A DNA stretch of 64,000 nt from Occultella kanbiaonis. GTDB taxonomy: Bacteria; Actinomycetota; Actinomycetes; Actinomycetales; Beutenbergiaceae. The DNA lies in assembly GCF_009708215.1 (NCBI RefSeq), contig NZ_CP046175.1, forward strand, positions 744,001-808,000, written 5' to 3'. How positions within the stretch are numbered: position 1 is the stretch's first letter; the number at the start of each line of letters is the position of its first letter. The notes under the pieces were generated by a model. That model was not told the origin of the DNA. It saw only the letters and a program-made list of their open reading frames with translations, and ran no database searches. A program made the translations under genes and the position numbers. Below, one piece after another: positions 26,490-36,498 of this stretch.

Positions 26490-28469
26490 CGCGATCACCC
26501 AGGACGGGTTCCAGGTGTTGCTGTGCCCGCGGTCCTGCCAGTTGGTGACGAAGAACGCCTCCCCCTGCTCGCCGACCACGTCGAAGCCCCACTCCCCGGG
26601 AGCGGTGCACACCCCCTGGCCCATCGTTGCCATGATCGTCCGGGCCCATCGCTGCAGCCCGACGTCACCGGTGAGCCGACCCAACCGCCACAGGTCGAAA
26701 CTGGGGAAGAACACGTCCAGATGGTGGTTCTGCACGCTCACGCCGGGCCAGCCGATCGCACTGAAACCGGCATCGCGCAGCGGCGCCCCACGGTCGTGCT
26801 GCGGATTCCAGTGATAGACCCAGCTGAGCAGCCAGTCGGCCACCACCCGGGCGCGCCCGAGGTACCGGTCGTCGCCGGTCAGGTCGTACAACGTCATCAG
26901 GAGTTCGAAGTAGCCCATCCCGCCCTCCTTGTCCTCGCACGCGGCGTCGAGGGTGGAGTGCGCGAACGGCCGGTCGAAGGTGCGGGCATGGAGCACGTGG
27001 TAGGCATCGGCAAGGTCGACCGCACGTGTCAGCAGGTCCGGACGTGCGCAGGCCTCGGCGGCCAGGGCAGCAGCCCGGACCGCGGGGATGCCGGCCGACC
27101 AGGGCGCGTCCGGGAGCGGTCGGCCGTCGGCGGTCCAGCCGATCGGCACCAGCCCCGAGGGGGTGGTCGTCGCGGTGACGAACTCGGCGGCCTCCGTCAG
27201 GGCCGTCGTCCAGCCGGGCGGCACCGGTGCCCCGTGGTGGCGTAGCAGCGAGATCAGTTCGGCGAGGTCCGCCATGGTCTCGCCGTGCGCGCGGGCGGAG
27301 ACGATCTCGCGGCCCCGGCAGCGCAGCCCCTGCCAGCGCCGGTCGTCGTGGACATAGGAGTTGTACCGCAGTCCCGGTACGCCGGTGTCGGATCCGCTCA
27401 GATAGAACTCGACGGCGGCACGTGCGCGCTCGAGCCGGTGCGGCTCGCCCCGCTCCAGACCGACGCGGGCGTCGCACCACGCCAGGCGTAGGCACTGCCC
27501 GGTCCAGCCGTAGAGGAAGTCCGTGACCGCGCGGCCCGGCCTCGACCGCGGTTCGCCCCAGGCCGGGAACTTGAGGTAGCCGGCCACCGGGCCGTCCGCG
27601 AACGCCCGCGCATCCAGTGCGGCGACCCGCAGGTCGAGATGACGGCGATCGTCCAGGGGGCCGCCGAGGGTGCGCTCGCCACCGCCGAACAGGTCCCGGC
27701 CGATCCGGACCAGCTCGCGGAACCCGTGTCCCGGTGCGGTCCGTCCGCGGACGACGACGAACCGTTGGTGCAGCGAGTCCCCGGGCGCCAGGTCCCGGTA
27801 CCCGGCCGTGGTGGCGGCGGTGCGAGCCTTGTGCACGTAGGTGACGTCCGGCTCGCCGTCGAACAGGGTGACGCCGCTCAGGCCGAGCGCGTGGGTGTCG
27901 TCGCCGCTCACCACGCCCAGCGAGCCGTACCGCACCCGACCCTGCGTGTCCTCGTCCGGGTCGGGGAGCGAGACCAGGGTCAGGGACTCGCCGTGTTCGT
28001 CCTGCAGGCAGACGGCCGGGATCGGTAGCCGGTGCACCTCGGTGACGAACCCGCCCCTGCTCACGTGCGGCACCACGCGGTCGGGGTCCGCCGAGGGGTT
28101 GTCGTGGTGGATCACCTGCGGGATCGTGACCCGGGCCCGGGCAGGTCCGCTCAGCCGCAGCCCGACCACCAGGTCGACGATGGGGGACCCGGTGTCGTTG
28201 CGCCAGTGCAGGTCGAGCTCGAGTCCGCGCTCACCCGGCCGGGCGAACACCTGGACCCGGAGCGGTCCCACGGATCCCTCCACGAGTACGGCGCCGCCGC
28301 TGGGGCGCACCTCGGCACCGGTCAGCCCCGGGACGCACGTCCGCCACGGTCGCCCCGTGGACACCACGAGCATCCGGTCCAGCAGGTCGGTCCAGTCCGG
28401 TAGCTCGTCGTGCTCCGCTCCGCCGGTGACGTACCTGACCAGGTCGGGTCCGCTCGGGCCCTCGCTCAC
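26373..28469 (-). CDS. Unrecognised helical-barrel protein of the pectin cluster
   Basis: 698 residues from GTG at 28469, which overlaps the sialidase-like stop in a GTGA. I do not recognise the family. The first ~260 residues look like a beta-sandwich (ARVTIPQVIHHDNPSADPDRVV, LTLVSLPDPDED). The remainder looks like an (alpha/alpha)6 toroid, with FLYGWTGQCLRLAWCDA, PGLRYNSYVHDDR, CEDKEGGMGYFELLMTLYDLTGDDRYL, VYHWNPQHDRGAPL and GWPGVSVQNHHLDVFFPSFDLWRLG. The aromatic and acidic conserved-looking stretches (EDKEGGMGY, QNHHLDVFF) suggest a sugar cleft. There is no signal peptide. By position it is probably a glycosidase or lyase for a pectic fragment. The 3' end overlaps GH28 antisense by 117 bases. 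Confidence 0.8.
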   Translation of the reverse strand: MSEGPSGPDLVRYVTGGAEHDELPDWTDLLDRMLVVSTGRPWRTCVPGLTGAEVRPSGGAVLVEGSVGPLRVQVFARPGERGLELDLHWRNDTGSPIVDLVVGLRLSGPARARVTIPQVIHHDNPSADPDRVVPHVSRGGFVTEVHRLPIPAVCLQDEHGESLTLVSLPDPDEDTQGRVRYGSLGVVSGDDTHALGLSGVTLFDGEPDVTYVHKARTAATTAGYRDLAPGDSLHQRFVVVRGRTAPGHGFRELVRIGRDLFGGGERTLGGPLDDRRHLDLRVAALDARAFADGPVAGYLKFPAWGEPRSRPGRAVTDFLYGWTGQCLRLAWCDARVGLERGEPHRLERARAAVEFYLSGSDTGVPGLRYNSYVHDDRRWQGLRCRGREIVSARAHGETMADLAELISLLRHHGAPVPPGWTTALTEAAEFVTATTTPSGLVPIGWTADGRPLPDAPWSAGIPAVRAAALAAEACARPDLLTRAVDLADAYHVLHARTFDRPFAHSTLDAACEDKEGGMGYFELLMTLYDLTGDDRYLGRARVVADWLLSWVYHWNPQHDRGAPLRDAGFSAIGWPGVSVQNHHLDVFFPSFDLWRLGRLTGDVGLQRWARTIMATMGQGVCTAPGEWGFDVVGEQGEAFFVTNWQDRGHSNTWNPSWVIALPLWQLLRFTAAGAEVGVDHVADDVRAGEPLERAVPQT

Positions 28470-29572
28470 GTCGCGTCCCCCGTGGTGTCCAGGGCCAGGC
28501 CCCCCTCCTGCTCCCCAGCGATCCAGTCGGGCTCGAGTCGGACGTGCTTGATGGTCTTGCGGAGGTAGGAGTAGGCGACCTGGAGGGCGCCGTCCGACGT
28601 CTGGATCATCGCTGGGTAGGAGTAGCCCACCGGGGCGTCCTTGTACTCGATGTCCGCCACCTGGAGGTTGCGCTGGAGCGGCCAGGTCCGACCGCCGTCC
28701 TCGGAGACCGCGAGCGTGAGCGGTGTGCGGACCGCCTTCTTCCGCCAGCCGTCCCCGGACGGCACGAACCGGAACTGGTCGCGTTCCATCGTGGCGTCGT
28801 TGAAGACGGCAGCGAGCCGGCCGTCGGCCAGGGCGATGTGGTGCAGCGCCGAGTTGTTGTTCGCAAGGGCCGTGCGCACCGGGGGCGTCCACGTGCGGCC
28901 AAGGTCGGTGGACTCGGAGGAGTAGGCCCGGTCGGCGGCGCGTGAGCGGAACAGACCGAGCAGGCCGCCGTCGGGCCTGGGCGCGATGCTCATCTGCACC
29001 CGGTGCCGGCTGCCCGGGACCTCGACCACCTGCCAACTGTGTCCGTCGTCGGTGCTGCGGGCGACGACGCTGTACTCGCCTCCGGCGTCCACCTGGTAGG
29101 CCGGTAGCAGCCAGGTGCCGTCGGGCAGGAAGAGCGGTGGGTTGCGGAGGAAGAAGCCTGGCCCGGCGAACAGCGTCCGTGGGTCGGACCACGTGAGCCC
29201 GTCCTCCGAGGTGCGTACCAGGACGTGTGCGTCCGTGCGGTCGTGTGGTGTGTTCGAGGTGTGCAGCAGCCAGATCCGGCCGTCGGGCGCCCGGAACAGC
29301 ACCGGGTTCTGCTCGGACCGGTCCGGGTCGGCGGCGATCAGGACCGGCCGGGACCACTCGTCCGTGCCCGCCGCCAGGCGCGCGAGCACGACGTTCGTCT
29401 CGCGGTCACCCTCCTGGGGTCCGTTGAACCAGGCGCAGAGCAGGTCGCCCCCGCTCGTCTCGGCCAGGGTCGCGGCGTGGCTGTCCACATCGTGCAGTAC
29501 CGGCAGGAGAGCCTCCCGCAGTCGCGGGTCGGTCGCTGACGGCGTGAGTCGTCCGGTCAGTCGCGGGTCCAT
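28466..29572 (-). CDS. Asp-box sialidase-like protein (BNR family), possible Dha/Kdo hydrolase
   Basis: 368 residues forming a six-bladed beta-propeller. Four Asp boxes are visible: SEDGLTWSD, STDDGHSWQ, STDLGRTWTP and SEDGGRTWPL. The entry HDVDSHAATLAETSGGDLLCAWFNG and AMIQTSDGALQVAYSYLR are typical of the bacterial BNR_2 group. There is no signal peptide, and no FRIP motif of classical sialidases was seen. Known GH33 relatives in rhamnogalacturonan-II degraders cleave the 2-keto-3-deoxy acid Dha rather than sialic acid. The pectic surroundings, and an aldolase gene 9 kb away, favour such a substrate (inference). It is linked to the Opp-type transporter operon, 55 bases downstream. Confidence 0.8.
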   Translation of the reverse strand: MDPRLTGRLTPSATDPRLREALLPVLHDVDSHAATLAETSGGDLLCAWFNGPQEGDRETNVVLARLAAGTDEWSRPVLIAADPDRSEQNPVLFRAPDGRIWLLHTSNTPHDRTDAHVLVRTSEDGLTWSDPRTLFAGPGFFLRNPPLFLPDGTWLLPAYQVDAGGEYSVVARSTDDGHSWQVVEVPGSRHRVQMSIAPRPDGGLLGLFRSRAADRAYSSESTDLGRTWTPPVRTALANNNSALHHIALADGRLAAVFNDATMERDQFRFVPSGDGWRKKAVRTPLTLAVSEDGGRTWPLQRNLQVADIEYKDAPVGYSYPAMIQTSDGALQVAYSYLRKTIKHVRLEPDWIAGEQEGGLALDTTGDAT

Positions 29573-29627
29573 CGCAGTCCTTCGGTGATCGTCGTGTCAT
29601 CGGTCGGGACAACTCTCAGGAGGCACC

Positions 29628-30697
29628 TCATGCGGCACCGAGGTCCTCGATCCCGCGCAGCCCGAGCTCCTCGCTGAAGTGGCAGGCCACGCGGCGCTCC
29701 GGCGCGACCTCCCGCAGCGACGGCACCTCGGTCTCACACCTGTCCTGCGCGTACGCGCACCGGGTGCGGAACGGGCAGCCGGACGGGACGTCAGAGGGAT
29801 CGGCCACCTCGCCCCTGAGCACGATCCGCTCCCTGCGCTTGGCCGCGTTCGGGTCGGGGTTGGGGACGGCCGAGAGCAGGGCCTCGGTGTAGGGGTGGTG
29901 CGGCCGGCGGTACAGCTCAGCCGTGGGCCCGGTCTCCACGACGTGACCGACGTACATCACCACGACCTCGTCGGCCATGTACTCGACCATGCCGAGATCG
30001 TGGGAGATGAACAGGTAGGTCAGGTTCTCGTCGGTCTGGAGGTCCCTCATCAGGTTCAGGATCTGGGCGCGCACCGAGACGTCGAGAGCGCTCACCGCCT
30101 CGTCGGCGACCACCAGCCGTGGGTCGAGGGCGAGCGCCCGCGCCAGGCCCACCCGCTGCCGCTCGCCCCCGCTGAAGGCGTTCGGGTAGCGGCGCAGGTA
30201 CTCGGGGCGCAGGCCCACCCGGGTCAGCAGCGCGGCCACCCGGTCCTCGACCTCCGACTCCTTGACGACCTTGTTGACGCGCAGTGGCTCGCCGACGATC
30301 TCCGCGAGGGTCATCCGCGGGTTCAGGGAGGAGAACGGGTCCTGGAACACCATCCTGATGTCCGGGCGGTAGGGCTTCAACTGACGTTCGGTGAGCGGTG
30401 CGAGGTCGACCACCCTGCCGTCGGCGCGCCGGTAGAGGATCTCACCGGAGGTTGGTTCGTGCGCGCGCAGGATGCACCGGCCCAGCGTGCTCTTCCCGCA
30501 CCCGGACTCACCGACCAGCCCCACGGTCTGTCCCTGCTTGATCTGCAGGTCCACCCGGTCCACGGCCTTGACGTGGCCGGAGGTTCGGCCCCACATGCCC
30601 TTCGTGATCGGGAAGTACTTGCTCAGCTGCCGGGTCTCGAGGAGCACGTCTGACGTGTCCGGCCCGGCGGTCTCGCTGACAACGTCGGTGTCCTGGC

Positions 30698-30701
<4 letters not shown>
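29628..30701 (-). CDS. Oligopeptide/oligosaccharide ABC transporter ATPase, DppF/OppF type
   Basis: 357 residues from ATG at 30701, preceded by GGAGGAC; its start overlaps the OppD-type stop by ATGA. Walker A is GESGCGKST, the signature is AFSGGERQRVGLARAL, Walker B is LVVADE and the switch His follows in LFISHDLG. The C-terminal CPFRTRCAYAQDRCE cysteine motif is specific to the Opp/Dpp class. It drives uptake with the adjacent OppD/B/C. In this pectin context the cargo is more likely an oligosaccharide than a peptide; Opp-type systems for plant oligosaccharides are known. Confidence 0.93.
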
Positions 30702-31817
<1,116 letters not shown>

Positions 31818-31840
<23 letters not shown>

Positions 31841-33080
31841 CACGCAATCCATCTCCGACGAAGTTCATGGCCAGGACAGTGACGAAGATCGCGAGCCCGG
31901 GCAACAGGAGCCACGGTGCCGTCTCGATCGTTCGGATGTTCTGCGCGTCCTGGAGGAGCACACCCCAGCTGACGGCGGGCGCTTGGAGACCGAGCCCGAG
32001 GAAGCTCAGCGAGGTCTCGGCAAGGATCATTCCTGGTACGGCCATGGTGAGCGAGGCGATCACGTGGCTCGAGAACGACGGCACCATGTGGCGGAAGATG
32101 ATCCGCGGTCTACTGCAGCCATCCAGCGATGCGGCCGTGATGAAGTCCTCCTCCCGCAGGGAGAGGAATTTCCCTCTGACCTGTCTGGCCATACCGGTCC
32201 AGCCGATCACCGACAGGATCGCGGTGATCGCGAAATAGCGAGCTGTTGGGCCCCAGGACGCCGGGATCGCAGCCGAGAGTGCGAGCCACAGGGGCAGGGT
32301 CGGGATCGCCATCAGGAACTCGATGATCCGCTGGATCAGCGTGTCCGGCTTACCTCCGTAGTAGCCCGAGATGCCGCCGAGCGCGATGCCGAGGATCAGG
32401 CTGATGGCCACGCCGACCAGCCCGATCGACAACGACACCCGGGAGCCGTACAGGATGCGGCTCAGTGAGTCACGCCCGGCCCGGTCCGCGCCCCACAGGT
32501 AGAAGGGCTGGTCCGGGTCCTCGGGCCCGATGAGGTGCACATCCATCGGGAAGACGCCCCACAGCTCATAGGGCTCGCCCCGGACGAAGAACCCGACCGG
32601 GATGTGGCTGTCCTCGTCGATCTCGAACTCGTTCGCGAACGTGTCCGGGTTCTGCGTCACCGTGAAGCCGTTGACATGGAGGCCGAAGCCCTCCGTCGGG
32701 TGGGAGATGTGCAGCGCCTGTGGCGGAGCGTACGCGAACTGGGCGTCCTGGGCCGTGGCGGTCGAGGGGGCCAGGAACTCGGCGAACGCCATCACGAGGT
32801 AGATGGCCAGGACGATCCAGATCGAGACGTACGCGACCTTGTGCCGGCGGAAGCGCCGCCAGACCAGACGCCACTGCGAGGCCGTTCCGCCCCTGGCCAG
32901 CGCAGCTCGGGCAAGCTCGGCTTCGGGGCCGGTGGGGTGGTCGGCGCCGGAGTCAGGGAGCGGGATCTCCATCCCCTCCTGGCTCATGATGGCACCCACG
33001 TCGGCCGGGTTCGGCTCGTCCCACACGTCCGTTGCCGTGCTGGACGTCCCGGTGACCGGACTATCTGTCCTCTCCGTCAT
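31818..33080 (-). CDS. ABC transporter permease, OppC type
   Basis: 420 residues. A long acidic N-terminal tail (~68 residues) precedes helix 1 (VAYVSIWIVLAIYLVMAF). A large extracytoplasmic insert (~95-190, with YELWGVFPMDVHLIG) is followed by WGADRAGRDSLSRILYGSRVSL, the conserved OppC entry to the core. The EAA-like loop is ITAASLDGCSRPRIIFRHMVP. The C-terminus is NFVGDGLRDAADPYK. The enlarged outer loop is typical of this subgroup in actinobacterial and Thermotoga-like sugar-type Opp systems. It starts three bases after the OppB stop. Confidence 0.92.
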
Positions 33081-33083
33081 GGT

Positions 33084-34082
33084 TCAGCTCTCCTGGTAGC
33101 GGTGTCGGATTCGGGGGTCCCACCAAGCGAGCGCCAAGTCGCTCAGCAGGGTCCCCACCACGGTCAGCGCGCTGAGGATGAGGATGAAGCTGCCCACGAG
33201 GTACATGTCCTGGCTGAGCACACCACCGAACAGCAACGGTCCTGTGGTGGGGAGGCTGAGCACGATCGAGATGATCGTCTCGCCGCTGATCAGGCCCGGA
33301 AGAAGCCAGCCCACGGTGCTGAAGAACGGGCTCAGGGACATCCGCACCGGGTACTTGAGAAGCAGCTTCCACTCCGGCAGGCCCTTGGCGCGTGCCGTGA
33401 TGACGTACGGCCGGTAGAGCTCGTCCAGGAGGTTCGCCCTGGTGACGCGGATCAGGCCCGCGGTTCCGGAGATACCGATGATCAGGATCGGCAGCCACAG
33501 GTGCGATGCGAGGTCGAGTACCTTGCCGAGGTTCCAGGCCGCATCGACGTACTCGGGCGAGAACAGGCCGCCCGCACTCTGGTCGAAGTATCTGACGCCC
33601 AGCCAGAGGAAGACGAGCGCCAGCAGGAACTCCGGGATCGCCATGCCGACGAAGCCGAAGAAGGTCGCGATGTAGTCACCCGGGGAGTACTGCTTGACGG
33701 CGGAGTAGATGCCGACCGGGAAGGCCACCGCCCAGACGAACAGCAGGGTGCTGATCGAGAGGAAGAACGAGAGCGCCACTCGGTCCCAGATCAGGGTCGA
33801 GACCGGGCGGTTGTACGCGAACGACTGACCGAAGTCGCCGTGGAAGACGATGTTGGTGATCCAGTTCCAGTACTGAACGAGGAACGGGTCGTCCAAGCCG
33901 TAACGGGTGCGCAGGGCCTCCATCTGTTCCGGGGTGATCATCTCCCCGCGGGACTCCGCCTGCGCGACCAGGGTGGACACGTAGTCCCCGGGCGGCAGTT
34001 GAATGATCCAGAAGGTCACGAACGAGATCGCGACCAGGGTGAGCAGCATCAGGCCGATGCGCCTGAGCGTGTACTTGCCCAT
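33084..34082 (-). CDS. ABC transporter permease, OppB type
   Basis: 332 residues. Helix 1 is IGLMLLTLVAISFVTFWIIQLPPGDY, followed by a long outer loop with EQMEALRTRYGLDDPFLVQYWNWI, as in OppB proteins. The core helices and the loop VTRANLLDELYRPYVITARAKGLPEWKLLLKYPVR are diagnostic. It is the first gene of the run OppB-C-D-F, sialidase-like, unknown barrel. Its promoter must lie in the 481-bp gap upstream. Confidence 0.93.
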   Translation of the reverse strand: MGKYTLRRIGLMLLTLVAISFVTFWIIQLPPGDYVSTLVAQAESRGEMITPEQMEALRTRYGLDDPFLVQYWNWITNIVFHGDFGQSFAYNRPVSTLIWDRVALSFFLSISTLLFVWAVAFPVGIYSAVKQYSPGDYIATFFGFVGMAIPEFLLALVFLWLGVRYFDQSAGGLFSPEYVDAAWNLGKVLDLASHLWLPILIIGISGTAGLIRVTRANLLDELYRPYVITARAKGLPEWKLLLKYPVRMSLSPFFSTVGWLLPGLISGETIISIVLSLPTTGPLLFGGVLSQDMYLVGSFILILSALTVVGTLLSDLALAWWDPRIRHRYQES

Positions 34083-34449
34083 ACCAAGCTCCCTTCAGTG
34101 GCGTCGGTGCGCAGCGGGCGCAGGCTCGTCCGACCAGGACGGCGGATTTCGCACTGCTGGTGCCGTGCGGCGGACGCGTCGTCCTCGGTCGTGCGGAGCC
34201 TTGCCCGCGTCGTCGAGCGTTTCCGCTCGACCCGGGGCGCCCCCGGCGGCTGGTCTGGCACGACCAGACATCGCGGGACTCGGTTGTGGGGAAATCCACC
34301 AGATGCAGCGCTTCATTGGGCTCCTTGCATATCTACCCACATGCTCGTGAACATGCGGCTTCGTGATGCTAACCCGTGATCGGGGTCACTGGCAACGGCT
34401 AGAGCCCGGTTTCCTCGTTATGCGGCATTTTGGTGGCATCCCGGATGAT

Positions 34450-34465
34450 GGCACAACTTTGTGCC
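34450..34465. promoter_or_regulatory. Perfect 7-bp inverted repeat operator candidate
   Basis: GGCACAA-CT-TTGTGCC forms a 16-base near-palindrome in the region upstream of the Opp operon, 40 bases from the ATGCCACTGGCA site. It could be bound by the GntR regulator or by another factor. Confidence 0.45.
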
Positions 34466-34504
34466 GCAATCCATGCTTCGCCGAGGTTCATCTCGGACGA
34501 TGGC

Positions 34505-34517
34505 ATGCCACTGGCAC
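34505..34517. promoter_or_regulatory. GntR-type operator candidate, copy 2
   Basis: ATGCCACTGGCAC shares 12 bases with the palindrome ATGCCACTGGCAT at 38508-38520, at the promoter divergent from the GntR gene. The TGCCA-C-TGGCA core fits FCD-class GntR sites. Confidence 0.5.
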
Positions 34518-34563
34518 GAAGGTGCCCAGCCGCTCTTGCGAAGGTCCTGCGCCGACGTGCAGG

Positions 34564-36489
34564 TCAGCCGTGCACGGGCATCCAGATCCGCATCGCTCGC
34601 CGGTCCCGGTTGGCCCACTGGAAGTAGGGGACGGCCACGGCACGGACTCCTCGGGTGGACCAGGAACGCGTCCCGGGGAAGTACGGGAGTCCGTCTGCCG
34701 ATGCGTCGACGAGCTGAGCTCCAGGGATGCTGAGCGAGACGGTGCGGCCGATGCCCGGCAGGTCCTCGTGGCGGCTGGTCGTGATCGCCTCGCGGTCGGG
34801 AACGATCTGGACCTGTTCGACATCCACCGTGGCGTCCTGGTCGACCTGCTCGAAGCAGTACACCAGCGGACCGCGCTCCAGTGCGAGGCAGCCACGCAGT
34901 GCGTCGATGCGCGGGTGTGGGCTGGTCAGGCGGGGCGCGGTGTCGAAGCAGAACCGGAGCTCGTCCTGCGGTCGCCAGACCCGGCGGACCCGCAGGTAGC
35001 CGGACTCACTCGTCGCCTGGACCGGTGCCCCGTTGAGGTACACCGCCGGGGCGGGACTCCATGACGGGACGCGCAATGACAGAGTCCACTCGGAGTCCGG
35101 CGTCGACCGGATCCGCACCGCGGTGTCGCCCTGCCACGGCAGGCTGGTGCCGACCTCCAACTCCACCTCGCCGACGGGCAGGCTGCCACCGAGGACGGCG
35201 TCGGCGTACTGGTGCACGGTGATGCCGTCGACGTCGCTGGTCGCGAGATAGTGCTGCAGCGAGGCCATCAGCCGGGTCACGTTCGGAGGGCAGCAGGCGG
35301 ACCAGAACCATCCGTCTCGCCAGCGTGGGTCACCGATCGCGAGGGCGTGGTCCGAGCGTCGCTGCAGCGGGTTGCCCTTGAAGAACTCCAGGCCGTCGAG
35401 CGAGACCGAGGCGGCGAAGACGTTGTAGACGGTGCGTTCGATCAGGTCGGCGAACCGGGACTCGCCGGTGGCCAACAGCAGCCGCCAGCTCCAGTGCACG
35501 CTGGCGACGGCGGCGCACGTCTCGTTGTAGGACTGGTCCGGCGGGAGCTCGTAGGCCTCCCCGAAGGCCTCCTTCAGCTGCCGCGACCCGTGCCCGCCGG
35601 TCAGTGCGGTCCTCGTGGCGACCAGGTCCTCCCAGCGGGCGACCGAAGCGGCCAGGAGCGATCGGTCACCGGTCTCCAGGTAGACGTCGACGATGCCGGC
35701 CTCCAGGTACATGGCGCGGACGGCGTGGCCGGTCAGGACCGGTGCCTCCCGCACCCCGAACGCGTCCTGCTGGTAGAGCGGGCCGACCGCGTGCCGGCCG
35801 ACCATGCCCTTGCCCCGGTCGTCGAGGAGACGCTGCGCCAGTTCCAGGTACTCGGGTGTGCCCAGGTGGCGGTAGAGCTCCACGAGCGCGGTCTCCACAC
35901 CGGGGTGGCCGTCCAGCTTCTCGAGGCGCTCGGTGAGGAAGACCTCGACGAGGTGGTCGGCCAGTCGCCGGGCCACCGGGACGAGGCGGTCGTCACCGGT
36001 CCTCGCCAGCGCGGTCACGGCCTGGAACAGGTGTCCCGCGGTGTAGAGCTCGTGGCTGTTGTTCAGGTCCTGATAGCGCGCCTGAGGTCCGCGGACCTGG
36101 TAGGTCGAGTTCAGGTAGCCGTCCGCGGCCTGAGCGGCGGAGATCAACTCGGATGCCTTCGTGACGAACTCCTGGAGCTCGTCGTCGTCACCGCGCTCCA
36201 GCTCGTACGCGACGGTCTCGAGCACCTTGTAGATGTCCGAGTCCATGTAGACCGGGCCCTGGTGTTCGGCATCCAGGTGTTCGCCGGCGGCCAGCCGAAG
36301 GTTCGTGAGGTTGCCGGCCTCGTCCAGCTTGGCGATGCCGAGCGGGATGCTCGCCGAGCGGTTGATCTGCTGCCAGTGTCGCCACAGGCCGCCCGTGAGC
36401 GCCGCGGTCCGAACCGGGCCCTGCACCGCGACGCTTCGGGGCGTCGGGACGAGAGGGCCGCGGCCGGAGGTCGTCGTGCTGATGGTCAT
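34564..36489 (-). CDS. GH127 beta-L-arabinofuranosidase-like (second copy)
   Basis: 641 residues. The alpha-toroid opens with GGLWRHWQQINRSASIPLGI and has SDIYKVLETVAYELE. The catalytic set is Glu323 and Cys325 in YNETCA plus Cys399-Cys400 in ACCPPN. The first Cys of the CxCC motif found in the other copy is missing (WSACC), so this is the HypBA1-like pattern. The C-terminal beta-sandwich ends VPYFQWANRDRRAMRIWMP. There is no signal peptide. It sits 9 bases downstream of an alpha/beta hydrolase. The two copies are clearly divergent and probably act on different linkages. Confidence 0.9.
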   Translation of the reverse strand: MTISTTTSGRGPLVPTPRSVAVQGPVRTAALTGGLWRHWQQINRSASIPLGIAKLDEAGNLTNLRLAAGEHLDAEHQGPVYMDSDIYKVLETVAYELERGDDDELQEFVTKASELISAAQAADGYLNSTYQVRGPQARYQDLNNSHELYTAGHLFQAVTALARTGDDRLVPVARRLADHLVEVFLTERLEKLDGHPGVETALVELYRHLGTPEYLELAQRLLDDRGKGMVGRHAVGPLYQQDAFGVREAPVLTGHAVRAMYLEAGIVDVYLETGDRSLLAASVARWEDLVATRTALTGGHGSRQLKEAFGEAYELPPDQSYNETCAAVASVHWSWRLLLATGESRFADLIERTVYNVFAASVSLDGLEFFKGNPLQRRSDHALAIGDPRWRDGWFWSACCPPNVTRLMASLQHYLATSDVDGITVHQYADAVLGGSLPVGEVELEVGTSLPWQGDTAVRIRSTPDSEWTLSLRVPSWSPAPAVYLNGAPVQATSESGYLRVRRVWRPQDELRFCFDTAPRLTSPHPRIDALRGCLALERGPLVYCFEQVDQDATVDVEQVQIVPDREAITTSRHEDLPGIGRTVSLSIPGAQLVDASADGLPYFPGTRSWSTRGVRAVAVPYFQWANRDRRAMRIWMPVHG

Positions 36490-36498
36490 GATCGCTCC

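Larger units (their letters stand above)
34083..34563 (-). other. Regulatory intergenic region upstream of the Opp operon
   Basis: No convincing gene lies in these 481 bases. They hold the operator candidates at 34450 and 34505, a further CACTGGCA half-site at 34387-34394 and the weak inverted repeat GTGATCGGGGTCAC (34376-34389). On the minus strand TTGCCA and TTAGCA, 17 bases apart around that repeat, could be a weak promoter. A minus-strand ORF starting AAGGAG-CCCA-ATG near 34316 is short and unlike known proteins. Confidence 0.5.

Noticed and set aside
34095-34340. Minus-strand small ORF with AAGGAG four bases before an ATG near 34316
   Set aside because: Arg/Pro/Ala-rich product with no recognisable fold. 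The region is better explained as the Opp operon leader and promoter.
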